64,000 nt of DNA from Pirellulaceae bacterium (GCA_022448645.1 JAKVBZ010000019.1:1-64000), one strand, 5' to 3'; shown: positions 26,568 to 36,209, numbered from the stretch's first letter. The notes: generated from the letters alone by a model not told the origin. Numbers and translations are program-made.

Positions 26568-28105
26568 TGAATCAGTTTCTTTTAGCATCTACCGAATCAC
26601 CATCCGGGGCAGTCACCCTGTTTTTTGCGGTGGTCCTCGTGGCATTGATTGCCTGTTTGGCGCTGGAAGAAAAAATTCACGCCAAGAAGTCGATCATTGC
26701 CGGTGTTTTTGCTTTGATCTCGCTGTTTTTCGCAGCCGCATTCGGAATTCTGCCGTTCGACCGTATTGTGGTGGGAAGTCACCATGTTGTGGACCATCCT
26801 TCGATGGAGGCGGTCTATCTGGATGACCACGAAGGTGGTCATGAGGCCATTGAGATTCCGGCGGTTGATGCACAACACCGTTCGCATCACGAAGAGCATC
26901 CGCTGCATGTGGACGGGCATCGTATCTTGATGCCGGTTTATATTCCGGCCATCGATTGGGGTGTGATCGCTATTATTCTTGGCTCCAGCCTCTTTGTGGA
27001 TGTGACCAGCCGCTCAGGGTTATTCACATGGATTGCCATTAAGGTGACCAAGGCGTCACAAGGCGATCCGGTGATGTTGTTGTACTTCTACGGCATCATG
27101 ACGGTTGTGTTTTCGGCAGTGCTTAACAATGTTACCGCGATGATCATCATCGGATCACTGACAGCCGTTTCCTTGGAACGACTTGGACAACGTGATAAGC
27201 TCTTGGGGTTTTTGCTGATCGAAGGCCTGCTCACCAATATTGGCGGCTTGCTCACGCTGATCAGTTCGGTGCCGAATATCTTAGTGGGGACGACGGCGGG
27301 CATCACTTTTGCAGCGTTTTTCGTCAAAAGTGCCCCTTATGTGGTCCTGGCGACCTGGGCCACGTTATGGATGGGCGCCCGGATGTTTCGGATACAGCGT
27401 TTGAGCTCTGAAGAGGAGCGTGCCGCGGCGCGCGAGTTGGTTGCGGGATTTGACGAAAAGGACGGCATCCACAGTTGGGGATTCTTTTGGTTCGGAGCCG
27501 TCATGCTCGGGCTGTTCATTCTCACGATCGCCACGACATCCATCCTGCCATGGATTCGTAATCTGGACATGGGGTACGTCGCTCTTGCTTTTGCCGGCGT
27601 GATGTTGCTTCGCTATAAGTCCGAAGTGCACGAGTTCTATCGGGCTGTCGATTGGGATTTGATTGGATTTTTCATGGCCCTATTTGTTGTGATCTATGTC
27701 ATGGAATATGCCCTGGTTTTGGAATTGATCGGCCATGGTGTCGAGCACTTAATTGGTTGGGGACACTGGGGGGGAACTTCCGCTCTGTTGTTGGCCTCGG
27801 CCGGATTCAGCTCGGTCACCGATAACATTCCTCTAGCAGCCATGCTGGCCAAGATTCTTGCGCAGTTGCAAGAGCCGTCCGATTCGTTGTTGTGGTGGTC
27901 GGTGATCTTTGGAGCCAACTTGGGTGGCAATATCACTCCCATAGGTTCGGCCTCAACATTGGTTGCTGTCACCGTTATCCACAAGAATCAATTGTCGCTC
28001 TCGTTTGCCGGGTTTGTGAAACTGGCCGTACCGTTTGCGGTGATGCAGATTGTGATGGCCGTGTTGTATGTTCTGCTGGTCCTGCCGTGGTTGCCGTCGG
28101 TGTGA
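26564..28105 (+). CDS. SLC13/NhaD/ArsB-type ion transporter with His-rich extracytoplasmic loop
   Basis: A 513-residue polytopic membrane protein of the ion-transporter superfamily. It has two N-terminal helices (about 14-65), a hydrophilic loop at 73-119 holding eleven histidines and many acidic residues, and then about ten further helices. Family-like elements are SAVLNNVTAMIIIG and the C-terminal SSVTDNIPLAAMLAKI and GANLGGNITPIGSAS, which resemble NhaD sodium/proton antiporters and related permeases (N-x-x-T/D-N and GGN-x-T-P-x-G motifs). Sodium/proton exchange is the best guess; an anion or metalloid substrate is possible. The His-rich loop could bind metal or sense pH. It is translationally coupled to the Usp-like gene. 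Confidence 0.82.
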   Translation: MMNQFLLASTESPSGAVTLFFAVVLVALIACLALEEKIHAKKSIIAGVFALISLFFAAAFGILPFDRIVVGSHHVVDHPSMEAVYLDDHEGGHEAIEIPAVDAQHRSHHEEHPLHVDGHRILMPVYIPAIDWGVIAIILGSSLFVDVTSRSGLFTWIAIKVTKASQGDPVMLLYFYGIMTVVFSAVLNNVTAMIIIGSLTAVSLERLGQRDKLLGFLLIEGLLTNIGGLLTLISSVPNILVGTTAGITFAAFFVKSAPYVVLATWATLWMGARMFRIQRLSSEEERAAARELVAGFDEKDGIHSWGFFWFGAVMLGLFILTIATTSILPWIRNLDMGYVALAFAGVMLLRYKSEVHEFYRAVDWDLIGFFMALFVVIYVMEYALVLELIGHGVEHLIGWGHWGGTSALLLASAGFSSVTDNIPLAAMLAKILAQLQEPSDSLLWWSVIFGANLGGNITPIGSASTLVAVTVIHKNQLSLSFAGFVKLAVPFAVMQIVMAVLYVLLVLPWLPSV

Positions 28106-28623
28106 ACCGTTGCTATGGCTCACGACGTTTTCTTTCCATTCGCCAACCTCACTCGGGGACACGTTCCGTGTAGTGGGTGAACGGTGTGCAACGCTTCATC
28201 AAAAGAGGGCCGTGCTTGAGCCCTTGACTGGAATGGGTAGACCGGCCATGTGAACCGTTCTCGCTACTGCTCCTACGAGCCTCCCTACCTTTTCCCTTGT
28301 TGGCATACTTTCCAGAAAAAGAATTATGCCAGCACATGTTTGCGGCTATGAAAACATGTGCGTTTACTGGATTTTGGACCCGACTCATAAGAAATGTCCG
28401 AACCGCTTTCCGGTATAGGCATTCATCCTTGCGACCCAGCGTGAAGTGTTCCCGCGCAGGTGCATCAGGACTCGCTGTGATTGCAAGTGGTACGGCAGAA
28501 TTCCGCGCTGACGACGGCAGGATGTCTAGCACAAGAACCAAAACGCCGACACAGGTTAAGGCGTCGGTCATTTTTCAGTGGGAACTTGTCTTCGTGAAAG
28601 TCTCAGCTAGGGTGGGACACCGC
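28106..28623. other. Convergent intergenic region
   Basis: About 520 bp lie between the ends of the transporter gene and the DUF1501 gene. No protein-like frame was found. The only clear structure is the hairpin at 28332-28361. Confidence 0.5.
28332..28361. terminator. Perfect 10-bp inverted repeat, possible bidirectional terminator
   Basis: GCACATGTTT at 28332-28341 and AAACATGTGC at 28352-28361 form a perfect stem with a 10-base loop. It sits between two convergent genes, which suggests transcription termination in both directions, but no T-tract follows on either strand. Confidence 0.45.
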
Positions 28624-30096
28624 TTACACCAGGATCTTTTCCACAACATGAGCTTCTTTAACGCCGGTGGGCCTGTGGTCTAAGCCTTGGAATGAAAAAG
28701 TAAGCTGATTGTGGTCGATCCCCAACAGATAGAGGATGGTGGCGTTCAGATCGCGTACGTGAACGGCATCGTCTTCGAAGCGAGTCGTTTTCTGACCGTT
28801 CTTGTCCACGATATTGTAACTGTATTCGTCGGTCTGGCCGTGGACGATTCCGCCTTGGACTCCGCCCCCCGCCAGCCAGGCCGTGAAGCAACGTGGATGA
28901 TGGTCACGTCCATAATCCGTCATGCTTTGAGTGCCTTGGCCGTAGACGGTTCTGCCAAATTCGCCACCGAAGACGACCAGAGTATCTTTCAGCAGGCCTC
29001 GCGTTTTGAGATCCTTCAGTAAAGCCGCAGTGGGCTGGTCAATGTCTTGACATTGCCCACGCATTTTTCGAGGTAAGTTTACATGGTGATCCCAGCCTCG
29101 ATGATACACTTGCACAAAGCGTACATCGCGTTCGACCATGCGACGGGCCAAAAGACAGTTTCGTGCATACGATCCTGATTTGTGAACTTCGGGGCCGTAT
29201 GAATCGAGCACATGCTGAGGTTCCGCCGATAGGTCGGAAAGTTGTGGGACCGATGCTTGCATGCGGAAGGCCATTTCCTGTTGAGCGATGGTCGTATGGA
29301 TTTCCGGGTCGCCGATTTCTGCCGCGTGTTTGCGATTCAGTGCGGTTACCAGGTCGAGCATTTTCTCACGGCTGGTTCGAGTGACACCAGAAGGGTTCGA
29401 CAAAAATAGTACGGGGTCACCGGCCGATTGGAACAAGACTCCCTGATGTTGGGACGGCAGAAATCCATTGCCCCACAGTCGCTTGTACAATGATTGCACG
29501 TTTTGTTGGTCGCCAGACCAGAACGCCGAAGTCAGCACGATGAAATCAGGTAGGTTCCTGTTGAGAGATCCCAGGCCATAGCTCAGCCAGGCTCCCAAAC
29601 TTGGATTTCCCGGAATTTCTGAGCCTGTATTTACCAACGTCTTTCCCGGGTCGTGATTGATGGCGTCCGTATGCATTGAACGGATGACACACAGATCATC
29701 TACAGCGTTTGCCATATGTGGAAGTAAGTTGCTCCACCACATGCCACATTCGCCCTGTTGGGAAAATTGAAACATGGACGGTTGGATAAGATGTTTTCCA
29801 TCCTTGGTCATCGCCGTCAGACGTTGTCCATCACGGACTTCGGGAGGAAGAGGCTGTTGGAAATGCTTGGCCAGATCAGGTTTGTAGTCGAAGAGGTCGA
29901 GTTGGCTGGGGGCACCCGCCATGAACAAGAAAATCACTCGCTTGATTTGAGGCGTGAAGTGTGGGTGTTCAATGACCGCTGCTGCGCCGTCTCGAGGGAG
30001 CAAGGTGGCCATTGCCGTGGCCCCCAACCCCATGCCACTTTGTCGCAGAAACTGTCGTCGACTCTGCAATGGCTGGTGAATGAGAATGGGGTCCAT
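28624..30096 (-). CDS. DUF1501 domain-containing protein with Tat signal
   Basis: A 490-residue exported protein of the DUF1501 family, an alkaline-phosphatase/sulfatase-fold group expanded in Planctomycetes. A twin-arginine leader (SRRQFL at 12-17, then GMGLGATAMATLL) predicts folded export by Tat. Family motifs include FLFMAGAPSQLDLFDYKP, the DHHVNLP region and VVFGGEFGRTVYGQGT near the C-terminus. It follows the PSCyt/DUF1553 gene by 3 bp on the same strand. This pair is a standard planctomycete module, repeated many times per genome and often next to sulfatases or polysaccharide genes. The substrate is unknown. Confidence 0.95.
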   Translation of the reverse strand: MDPILIHQPLQSRRQFLRQSGMGLGATAMATLLPRDGAAAVIEHPHFTPQIKRVIFLFMAGAPSQLDLFDYKPDLAKHFQQPLPPEVRDGQRLTAMTKDGKHLIQPSMFQFSQQGECGMWWSNLLPHMANAVDDLCVIRSMHTDAINHDPGKTLVNTGSEIPGNPSLGAWLSYGLGSLNRNLPDFIVLTSAFWSGDQQNVQSLYKRLWGNGFLPSQHQGVLFQSAGDPVLFLSNPSGVTRTSREKMLDLVTALNRKHAAEIGDPEIHTTIAQQEMAFRMQASVPQLSDLSAEPQHVLDSYGPEVHKSGSYARNCLLARRMVERDVRFVQVYHRGWDHHVNLPRKMRGQCQDIDQPTAALLKDLKTRGLLKDTLVVFGGEFGRTVYGQGTQSMTDYGRDHHPRCFTAWLAGGGVQGGIVHGQTDEYSYNIVDKNGQKTTRFEDDAVHVRDLNATILYLLGIDHNQLTFSFQGLDHRPTGVKEAHVVEKILV

Positions 30097-30099
30097 GCA

Positions 30100-32550
30100 T
30101 TACTCCCGGGTCTTGGTGATGTCTAGATTCAACAGCGTATTAACCATGATGGTATAGGCAGCCAGTTCCACCCTTTGGTGATCGTCTAGTAGTTCCCAAT
30201 TTGAGGTTAGTTGTTGAAGGGCGGCACGATCTTTTTCGTAAACAGTTTTCAGCGTTGCGAGGCCCATTGAAATCGCAGCCAATTCTTCTTCGTCAGGTAT
30301 TTGTGATGTCATCGTTTCAAAAGCGTGAGTGATTCGTTGACGCTCCGAAGATGTCGGATTTGCAATCAAATGTCCGGCAATCTGTTGGGCTGCGGAAAAG
30401 TATTGTTCTTCATTCATCATCAGCAATGCTTGTAGAGGTGTATTGGTTCTCTCTCGCCTGGCAATACAGCTTTCACGAGTCGGTGCGTCCAGGATAGTCA
30501 TTTGAGGCGGTGGCATTCCACGTTTCCAAAACGTGTAAACACTCCGACGAAAAATATTTTCGCCCGTGTCAGCCGTAAATTCTCTGGTGTTGGACGAAGG
30601 CATCGAAACGCTTTTCCACAGTCCTGCCGGTTGAGGTGGTTTCACGCTTTTCCCGAGCATGGTTGTGACTAGCTGTCTACTTACCAGCAGGACTTGGTCG
30701 CGAATCATTTCTGAGTCCAAGCGGAAACGTGTTCCTCTGGCCAGTAAACGATTTTCCGGGTCGGCAGAATATGCCAAGGGATCTGCATGCGAGGTCTGCC
30801 GGTAGGTAGCCGACATGACTAGAGTTCTCAGTAGCTGTTTGACATTCCATTTTGTGCGCAGGAATTCACTAGCCAAGTCATCGAGGAGTTGAGGGTGGCT
30901 GGGCCATTCGCCCTGCGCACCAAAGTCTTCGGACGTTTTGACTATTCCCACACCAAAACATTGCTGCCAAAAACGGTTGACGGTAACCCGTGCGACCAGC
31001 GGGTTGCCGGGAGCGGTTACCCAACGGGCCAGGTCGAGTCGTGACGGTACAGGACCTTCGAAAGTCAGCGGTGGCAAAAAACTGGGAGTGTTGCGTTCGA
31101 CGAGGGGGCCTAACTGGTCGTAGTTACCACGAACACGGACGTGCGTCGGACGTACTGTCGGTCGCTCCTTCATCACCAGAGTAACGGGTACTATTTCATT
31201 TAACTCTTCGTGAACAGCAGTTCGTTCACTGATCCGTTGAAGTGCCGTTTCAATTTCGGACGTGAGGGATGCGATTTCTTTCGAATTCTCCTGTTGATCA
31301 GCGGGAATGTTGGCCTTTAGCTCATTCAGTTTCACTTCGAGATTTTTCAACTGAGCTTTGGCTGAATCGAGTTGATGTTGAATTTGTGCCAGATCGGTTC
31401 GCTGTTTTGCGGTCGAAAACTGCAGCATAGGAGCGTGGATCGCAGATCCTGGCGTTTCCGGCGCAGACTCAATGTTGTTGAAAAATGCGTACAGCTGATA
31501 GAAATCGGTTTGCTTCAAAGGGTCATATTTGTGGTCGTGGCAGTTCGCACATTGCAGGGTAAGGCCCAACATGGCCGTTCCAAATGACGTAACCCGATCG
31601 ATGACATTCCGATGAAAGCTTTCCTCTGGTAACGCAGTGCCTGCGTCAATGACCAGATGCAGTCGATGAAAACCAGATGCGACCTGTTGGTCAATCGTCG
31701 CGTTTTCGTACAAATCGCCGGCGAGTTGGTATGTTACGAACTGATCATACGGCATGTTTTCGTTGAATGATCGGATGATCCAGTCACGGTATGGTGTCAT
31801 CTCACGATAATGATCGTGATGTAAGCCACTTGTGTCTGCGAACCGAACGAGATCTAGCCAATATTTGGTCAGATGTTCACCAAAGTGTGGGCTGGCCAGT
31901 AATCGGTCGACTGCACGCTCGTAAGCTGTTTCGGAACCGTCGGCTAAAAAACGGTGGAGTTCCGCGAGCGTGGGAGGTAAACCGATTAGGTCGAATGAAG
32001 CGCGCCGGATTAAAGTTCGTCGATCGGCTTCCGATTGAGGCCGCAGGCCGTTACGTTCTATTTGCGTCAAAACAAAGGGGTCCAGTCGATTACGCGACCA
32101 TGTTGCGTCTGTGGTGGACGGCAGCGATTGAGAACGTGGCGGGATGAATGCCCAAAACTTGTCATATCGAGCACCTTGTAGAATCCAGCGTTTGATAAGG
32201 TCTTTTTCGGCGAGCGATAGTGGTTTTTGGTGCGAGTCGGGTGGAGGCATCAGCATGTCGTTGTCCGTCGTGCTGATGCGCTGCCATACACCACTACCCT
32301 CAAGATCCTGTGGAATCAGCGCCCGATAGCCGCCGCGATCCACAAAGGGCCCTTCCGCCTCGTCCATCATGTCGAGACGAAGGTCGGCCTGGCGATCTTC
32401 TGTAGAGGGTCCGTGACAACCGAAACAGCGATCGGAGAGCAACGGTCGGATGTCGCGATTAAAGTCCACCGGTTCTGCGGCCGTAACAAGTCGTCCCAGA
32501 GCCACGATGAACGTGAGGAGAATTCTTTTGAGATGCAGTTCGAACACCAT
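30100..32550 (-). CDS. Planctomycete cytochrome C (PSCyt1), DUF1549 (PSCyt2) and DUF1553 (PSD1) protein
   Basis: An 816-residue exported protein. A signal peptide (about 1-25) precedes a PSCyt1 domain with a single haem-binding CxxCH at C42-C45-H46 (CFGCHG). DUF1549 follows (about 150-360, with FDLIGLPPTLAEL and a second C-x-x-C-H near ANCHDHKYDPL). Next is a coiled-coil-like stretch at about 385-430, then DUF1553 (about 500-760, with RVTVNRFWQQCFGVGIV and DAPTRESCIARRERTNTPLQAL). The protein is thought to be periplasmic, with one or two c-type haems. It is transcribed with the DUF1501 gene 3 bp downstream. The role of this pair is unproven; electron transfer during carbohydrate breakdown has been proposed. 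Confidence 0.95.
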   Translation of the reverse strand: MVFELHLKRILLTFIVALGRLVTAAEPVDFNRDIRPLLSDRCFGCHGPSTEDRQADLRLDMMDEAEGPFVDRGGYRALIPQDLEGSGVWQRISTTDNDMLMPPPDSHQKPLSLAEKDLIKRWILQGARYDKFWAFIPPRSQSLPSTTDATWSRNRLDPFVLTQIERNGLRPQSEADRRTLIRRASFDLIGLPPTLAELHRFLADGSETAYERAVDRLLASPHFGEHLTKYWLDLVRFADTSGLHHDHYREMTPYRDWIIRSFNENMPYDQFVTYQLAGDLYENATIDQQVASGFHRLHLVIDAGTALPEESFHRNVIDRVTSFGTAMLGLTLQCANCHDHKYDPLKQTDFYQLYAFFNNIESAPETPGSAIHAPMLQFSTAKQRTDLAQIQHQLDSAKAQLKNLEVKLNELKANIPADQQENSKEIASLTSEIETALQRISERTAVHEELNEIVPVTLVMKERPTVRPTHVRVRGNYDQLGPLVERNTPSFLPPLTFEGPVPSRLDLARWVTAPGNPLVARVTVNRFWQQCFGVGIVKTSEDFGAQGEWPSHPQLLDDLASEFLRTKWNVKQLLRTLVMSATYRQTSHADPLAYSADPENRLLARGTRFRLDSEMIRDQVLLVSRQLVTTMLGKSVKPPQPAGLWKSVSMPSSNTREFTADTGENIFRRSVYTFWKRGMPPPQMTILDAPTRESCIARRERTNTPLQALLMMNEEQYFSAAQQIAGHLIANPTSSERQRITHAFETMTSQIPDEEELAAISMGLATLKTVYEKDRAALQQLTSNWELLDDHQRVELAAYTIMVNTLLNLDITKTRE

Positions 32551-32685
32551 GACAACACTCTCTCACTTAATATTAGTCGATCACGAGGTAGAAACCAAAT
32601 GCGACTCGGTTGGAACTTGTGTACATGATTGATTTGTTAGAGTTGGCACTGGGACGATAGCCAGCTGCGAGGCCTTTCGAGATAA

Positions 32686-33519
32686 CTACTTAGGTCGGGT
32701 GTCTCGCAATCCTTCTTCGGACAAATAACCCTTTTGGGGATCGCTACCTCGCACCGTTGCGTTTTTAATCGCTTCATCAGGTACCTTTTCCAGAGGAGTG
32801 TATCTCGCGTGCTTGACGTCGGCGTAGGGGTCATTGTGGACGGCGTTGTAGACACAGCGCAAAGCCCATCGTGAGTGGTCACTCAGATTGGCATCACTCC
32901 GGTGCAGTATATTGCCGTGAAAGAAGATGGCAGCACCAGGTGGCATTTCGCAATAGACCAATTCCATCCTGTCCAGAATGGCTTCGATTCGCGCTGGATC
33001 GATACTGGGTTGAGTCGTACCTGATTCGGTTTGCAAAACGTGATCGAGACGTCCTAGTCGATGACTGCCTCGTATGACTTGCAAACAACCGTTCTCTTTT
33101 GTCTGGGCATCGATGGCAATCATCACGGCCAGGATGTCGGGAAACAAGCACCCGTAGTGATACCAATAGCCATAGTCTTGGTGCCACTCCCACGCACCTC
33201 CTATTCGAGGCTCCTTCAGCATCATCGTAGAATGGTAGTGGTAGACTTCAGCCCCCAGCAGTTGTTCGATTCGATCCACGACTCTGTGGCTGCGAGCTAT
33301 TAAGCCGTAGATGTCGTCCCCGGGATGATCCCAGAGGGCAAGTTTGGAATTTTTGCCGGATGCATCTTTGACGTTGTGTGCGTTGAGCATCAAAACTTCG
33401 TCTGCCCTAGCCGATTGTTGTAGCAACGCAGTTTCTTCATCATCCAGAAAATCTTCGATGATCAGAAAACTGTCACGTTCGAACTGACCGACTTGATTGG
33501 ACGAAAGTAAGTTTGACAC
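32686..33519 (-). CDS. Phytanoyl-CoA dioxygenase (PhyH) family protein
   Basis: A 277-residue Fe(II)/2-oxoglutarate-dependent oxygenase. The facial triad is visible: H113 and D115 in EWHQDYGYWYHYG and a distal histidine at 201 or 206 in FFHGNILHRSDAN, with R217 (SRWALR) as the likely 2-oxoglutarate anchor. The enzyme would hydroxylate a small molecule or lipid; the substrate is not predictable. The start is the GTG at 33519, which has a strong GGAGG 5 bp upstream. A longer frame to 33669 has no such site and adds unconserved sequence. It lies 135 bp upstream of the PSCyt gene on the same strand, so a shared transcript is possible. Confidence 0.88.
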   Translation of the reverse strand: MSNLLSSNQVGQFERDSFLIIEDFLDDEETALLQQSARADEVLMLNAHNVKDASGKNSKLALWDHPGDDIYGLIARSHRVVDRIEQLLGAEVYHYHSTMMLKEPRIGGAWEWHQDYGYWYHYGCLFPDILAVMIAIDAQTKENGCLQVIRGSHRLGRLDHVLQTESGTTQPSIDPARIEAILDRMELVYCEMPPGAAIFFHGNILHRSDANLSDHSRWALRCVYNAVHNDPYADVKHARYTPLEKVPDEAIKNATVRGSDPQKGYLSEEGLRDTRPK

Positions 33520-33872
33520 GGAATCCTCCAAGGGTGATGTGAATGGATATTGATGTTGCTGGAATCGACCGGCTGCGGCTGTCGGAGAAATCTCCCGCGA
33601 ATCACGGGTGGTGGGAAGGCACCGTTTGTGAGGATTTACCACCCAATTCGTAAGGCAGACGGTTCGCAACGCAGTTTAATCGTAGCCTTACAAGCTACAT
33701 TGGAGCAACTCCCCACCTTAAAACGATGAACATACGTTGGCGAAGTCTGACAACGTCGTGGTTTAGCGCCCAGTCGAAGGGCGCTGGTGTCTTCGGCTGG
33801 GCGGTAAACAAAGTGTTCGTCACATGATAAATTAGCCGCAAACCGAACGTGCGTGTCTAACGAAAAAGCGAT
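33520..33872. other. Divergent intergenic region
   Basis: These 353 bp separate the PhyH gene (reverse) from the TMTC-like gene (forward) and must hold both promoters. They contain a 7-bp hairpin at 33766-33786 (AGCGCCC and GGGCGCT with a 7-base loop) and, 6 bp after it, the second copy of the shared 24-bp motif. Confidence 0.5.
33793..33816 (+). promoter_or_regulatory. Copy 2 of the shared 24-bp motif
   Basis: It matches 25593-25616 at 22 of 24 positions, with core CTGGGCGGTAAACAA. It ends 56 bp before the start of the TMTC-like gene and directly follows a 7-bp hairpin. Its location close to a start codon on the same strand as in copy 1 suggests a promoter or regulator site. Confidence 0.45.
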
Positions 33873-36209
33873 ATGGCAAAAGTCGACGTTTCCAAACGAG
33901 ATCTTCTGATATCTGCCGTCGTCGCCGTCGCAACGTTTGCTGTCTATGCACAAGTCATTGAATTTAATTTTGTGATTTATGACGACAATGTCTACGTGTA
34001 TGAGAATGAACGTGTTCGAGACGGATTGACCACCGAAAGTGTTATTTGGGCTGTCACTTCGATTGAGCAAGCAAACTGGCATCCGGTCACCTGGTGGTCG
34101 CACATGGTGGACTGCACACTGTTCGGAGTCTCGAACGGTGCAGCTGGTTGGCACCATTTGGTGAATGTGGCGATACATTTGGTGAACTCATTGTTGACGT
34201 TTTGGTTGATACGTCAAATGTCAGGAACGTCGTGGACCGCCGGTTTCGTCGCTGCCATATTTGCCCTGCATCCACTGCATGTGGAATCCGTTGCCTGGAT
34301 CGCAGAACGTAAAGATGTACTTAGTTCTATGTTTTGGCTTCTGAGTATGTTGGCATATTTGTCCTGGGCCGGGAGTGCCGAACAGAGTGGGGCCAATCTG
34401 GTCGACTTGTTCAGTCGGGTCTGGAAACATCGTTGGTATTGGGTGTCTTTCACGTGTCTTGTGCTTGGGCTCATGGCCAAACCCATGCTAGTTACCGCAC
34501 CGTTTTTATTGCTACTGCTGGACTATTGGCCTCTGCAGCGTCCTCTCCAAGCTTGGAATAAATATGTGGCTGAAAAGCTTCCCATGTTCGTCGTCGTAGC
34601 ATTTTCTTGTGTGATTACGTATTACGCACAAAAACAGGGTGGGGCCGTAAAGTCCGTCGCATTGGATGAGCGGATCGTTAATGTCGTGGTTTCGTATGCG
34701 AGATATTTTGCGAAGTTGTTTTGGCCAGTCGATTTGGCTGTCCTCTACCCCTATCGACAAGGAATGTGGCAGACGCACGACTGGGTGATTGCCTTGGCAC
34801 TCCTCATATCCATCAGTGTCGCGATTTGGTGGTGGCAAAAACAACGCGCTCTGACGGTTGGCTGGCTTTGGTTTCTGGGGACACTGGTTCCCGTGATTGG
34901 GTTAGTGCACATCGGCAATCATTCCATAGCAGACCGTTACATGTATGTACCGATGCTGGGTCTGCTGGTCATGCTGGTATTTGGGTTGTGTGAGGTTATC
35001 GCTGTGAGGCCATTCTTAAGGCGGCTCTTCTGTTTTGTCGCTCCGTTGGTGATAGTTGCCTGCGCAACATTAACTTGGTGTCAGATTGGTCACTGGAAGA
35101 ACAGTGAAACATTGTTCCGTCAGGCCGTCGAAGTAACCGTAGACAATACGGTGATGCACACCGATTTAGGAGTCGTGCTACAGGGTCAAGGAAAACTGGA
35201 CGAAGCGATATCGCATTTTCGTACCGCTAGGAAAATCGACGGGGACGACATCGAGCCGTTTAACAATCTGGGAGTCGCTTTACATGCGGCGGAGCGACTT
35301 TCGGAATCCATTGCTGTGTTTGAAGAGGCTCTGTCCATCCACTCTAATCATCCAGTCATCCTGAAGAATCTCGGGTTGGCGCTGTCCGCTAACAATCAGC
35401 CAAATCTAGCGATCGACGCCTATCGCAAGTGCCTGGAAGCCAATGAAGTCAATGCAGATGTCCATGCCAAGCTGGGCAACGAACTTTTGAAGGCGGGGCA
35501 ATTGCAGACGGCGGTTGACCATTTTCGTCGCGCCGTTTTCTACGGTCCCGAGGACGCCACTTATGTGAACATGTTGGGCGCAGGGTTGCACCAGATGGGG
35601 CAGTTAGAGGAAGCCTTGGCCGCATATCAAAAGGCTGTCATGCTCGATCCTGAATTGTATGATGCTGTGATTAATCTTTCGGAAGTTTTGGCCGAGACAA
35701 AACAGGAATTGGAGGGCATGAAGCTCGTCCGTCAAGCCCTTTCTGCGTCCCCTCACTCGAAGGCCCTTTTACAACAGTTCGCCAGACTACAGAGACAACA
35801 AGGTGATTTAGAGGGAGCCCTGGCAACTTATCGACAGCTGATTCAAGTGGAACCGGAAAATGTGGACGCTCACAATCAGGCAGGTAACATTTTGGCTTCC
35901 CAATCGCTGATTGACGAGGCAGTGGTGCACTATCGAGAAGCTGTTCGGTTGCAGCCAGCAGCGTCCCAGCCGAAGTACAATTTGGCTTTGATGTTTCACC
36001 GAGCGAAACGTCTGAAAGAGGCCATTCAGCTGTACCGGGAGGTCATTCGTTTGGATTCGAATCTTCCGGCTGTCCATAACAACCTGGGAGTCGCTTTAGA
36101 GCAAACCGGAGATCTAGAAGCTGCATTGAGGCAATTCCGTGCAGCGCTCGCCCTTGATCCAGCGCATGCATCGGCTCGGCGCAATCTCCAACGGGTCGAA
36201 TCGCAATGA
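33873..36209 (+). CDS. TMTC-like membrane protein with C-terminal TPR repeats (GT-C type glycosyltransferase candidate)
   Basis: A 778-residue protein with about ten membrane helices in residues 12-400 and roughly eleven TPR repeats in 420-775. The N-terminal half matches the TMTC/DUF1736 layout: an acidic pair in the first loop (D37-D38, YDDNVYV), the WHPVTWWSHMVDC segment, the HPLHVESVAWIAERKDVLS motif, and a GNHSIADRYMYVP motif near the last helices. In animals TMTC proteins are O-mannosyltransferases using lipid-linked mannose. Bacterial homologues are unstudied but may glycosylate exported proteins. The TPR part (for example LGVVLQGQGKLDEAISHFRT) would bind a protein partner. It is a monocistronic gene ending in convergence with the metzincin-like gene. 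Confidence 0.85.
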   Translation: MAKVDVSKRDLLISAVVAVATFAVYAQVIEFNFVIYDDNVYVYENERVRDGLTTESVIWAVTSIEQANWHPVTWWSHMVDCTLFGVSNGAAGWHHLVNVAIHLVNSLLTFWLIRQMSGTSWTAGFVAAIFALHPLHVESVAWIAERKDVLSSMFWLLSMLAYLSWAGSAEQSGANLVDLFSRVWKHRWYWVSFTCLVLGLMAKPMLVTAPFLLLLLDYWPLQRPLQAWNKYVAEKLPMFVVVAFSCVITYYAQKQGGAVKSVALDERIVNVVVSYARYFAKLFWPVDLAVLYPYRQGMWQTHDWVIALALLISISVAIWWWQKQRALTVGWLWFLGTLVPVIGLVHIGNHSIADRYMYVPMLGLLVMLVFGLCEVIAVRPFLRRLFCFVAPLVIVACATLTWCQIGHWKNSETLFRQAVEVTVDNTVMHTDLGVVLQGQGKLDEAISHFRTARKIDGDDIEPFNNLGVALHAAERLSESIAVFEEALSIHSNHPVILKNLGLALSANNQPNLAIDAYRKCLEANEVNADVHAKLGNELLKAGQLQTAVDHFRRAVFYGPEDATYVNMLGAGLHQMGQLEEALAAYQKAVMLDPELYDAVINLSEVLAETKQELEGMKLVRQALSASPHSKALLQQFARLQRQQGDLEGALATYRQLIQVEPENVDAHNQAGNILASQSLIDEAVVHYREAVRLQPAASQPKYNLALMFHRAKRLKEAIQLYREVIRLDSNLPAVHNNLGVALEQTGDLEAALRQFRAALALDPAHASARRNLQRVESQ

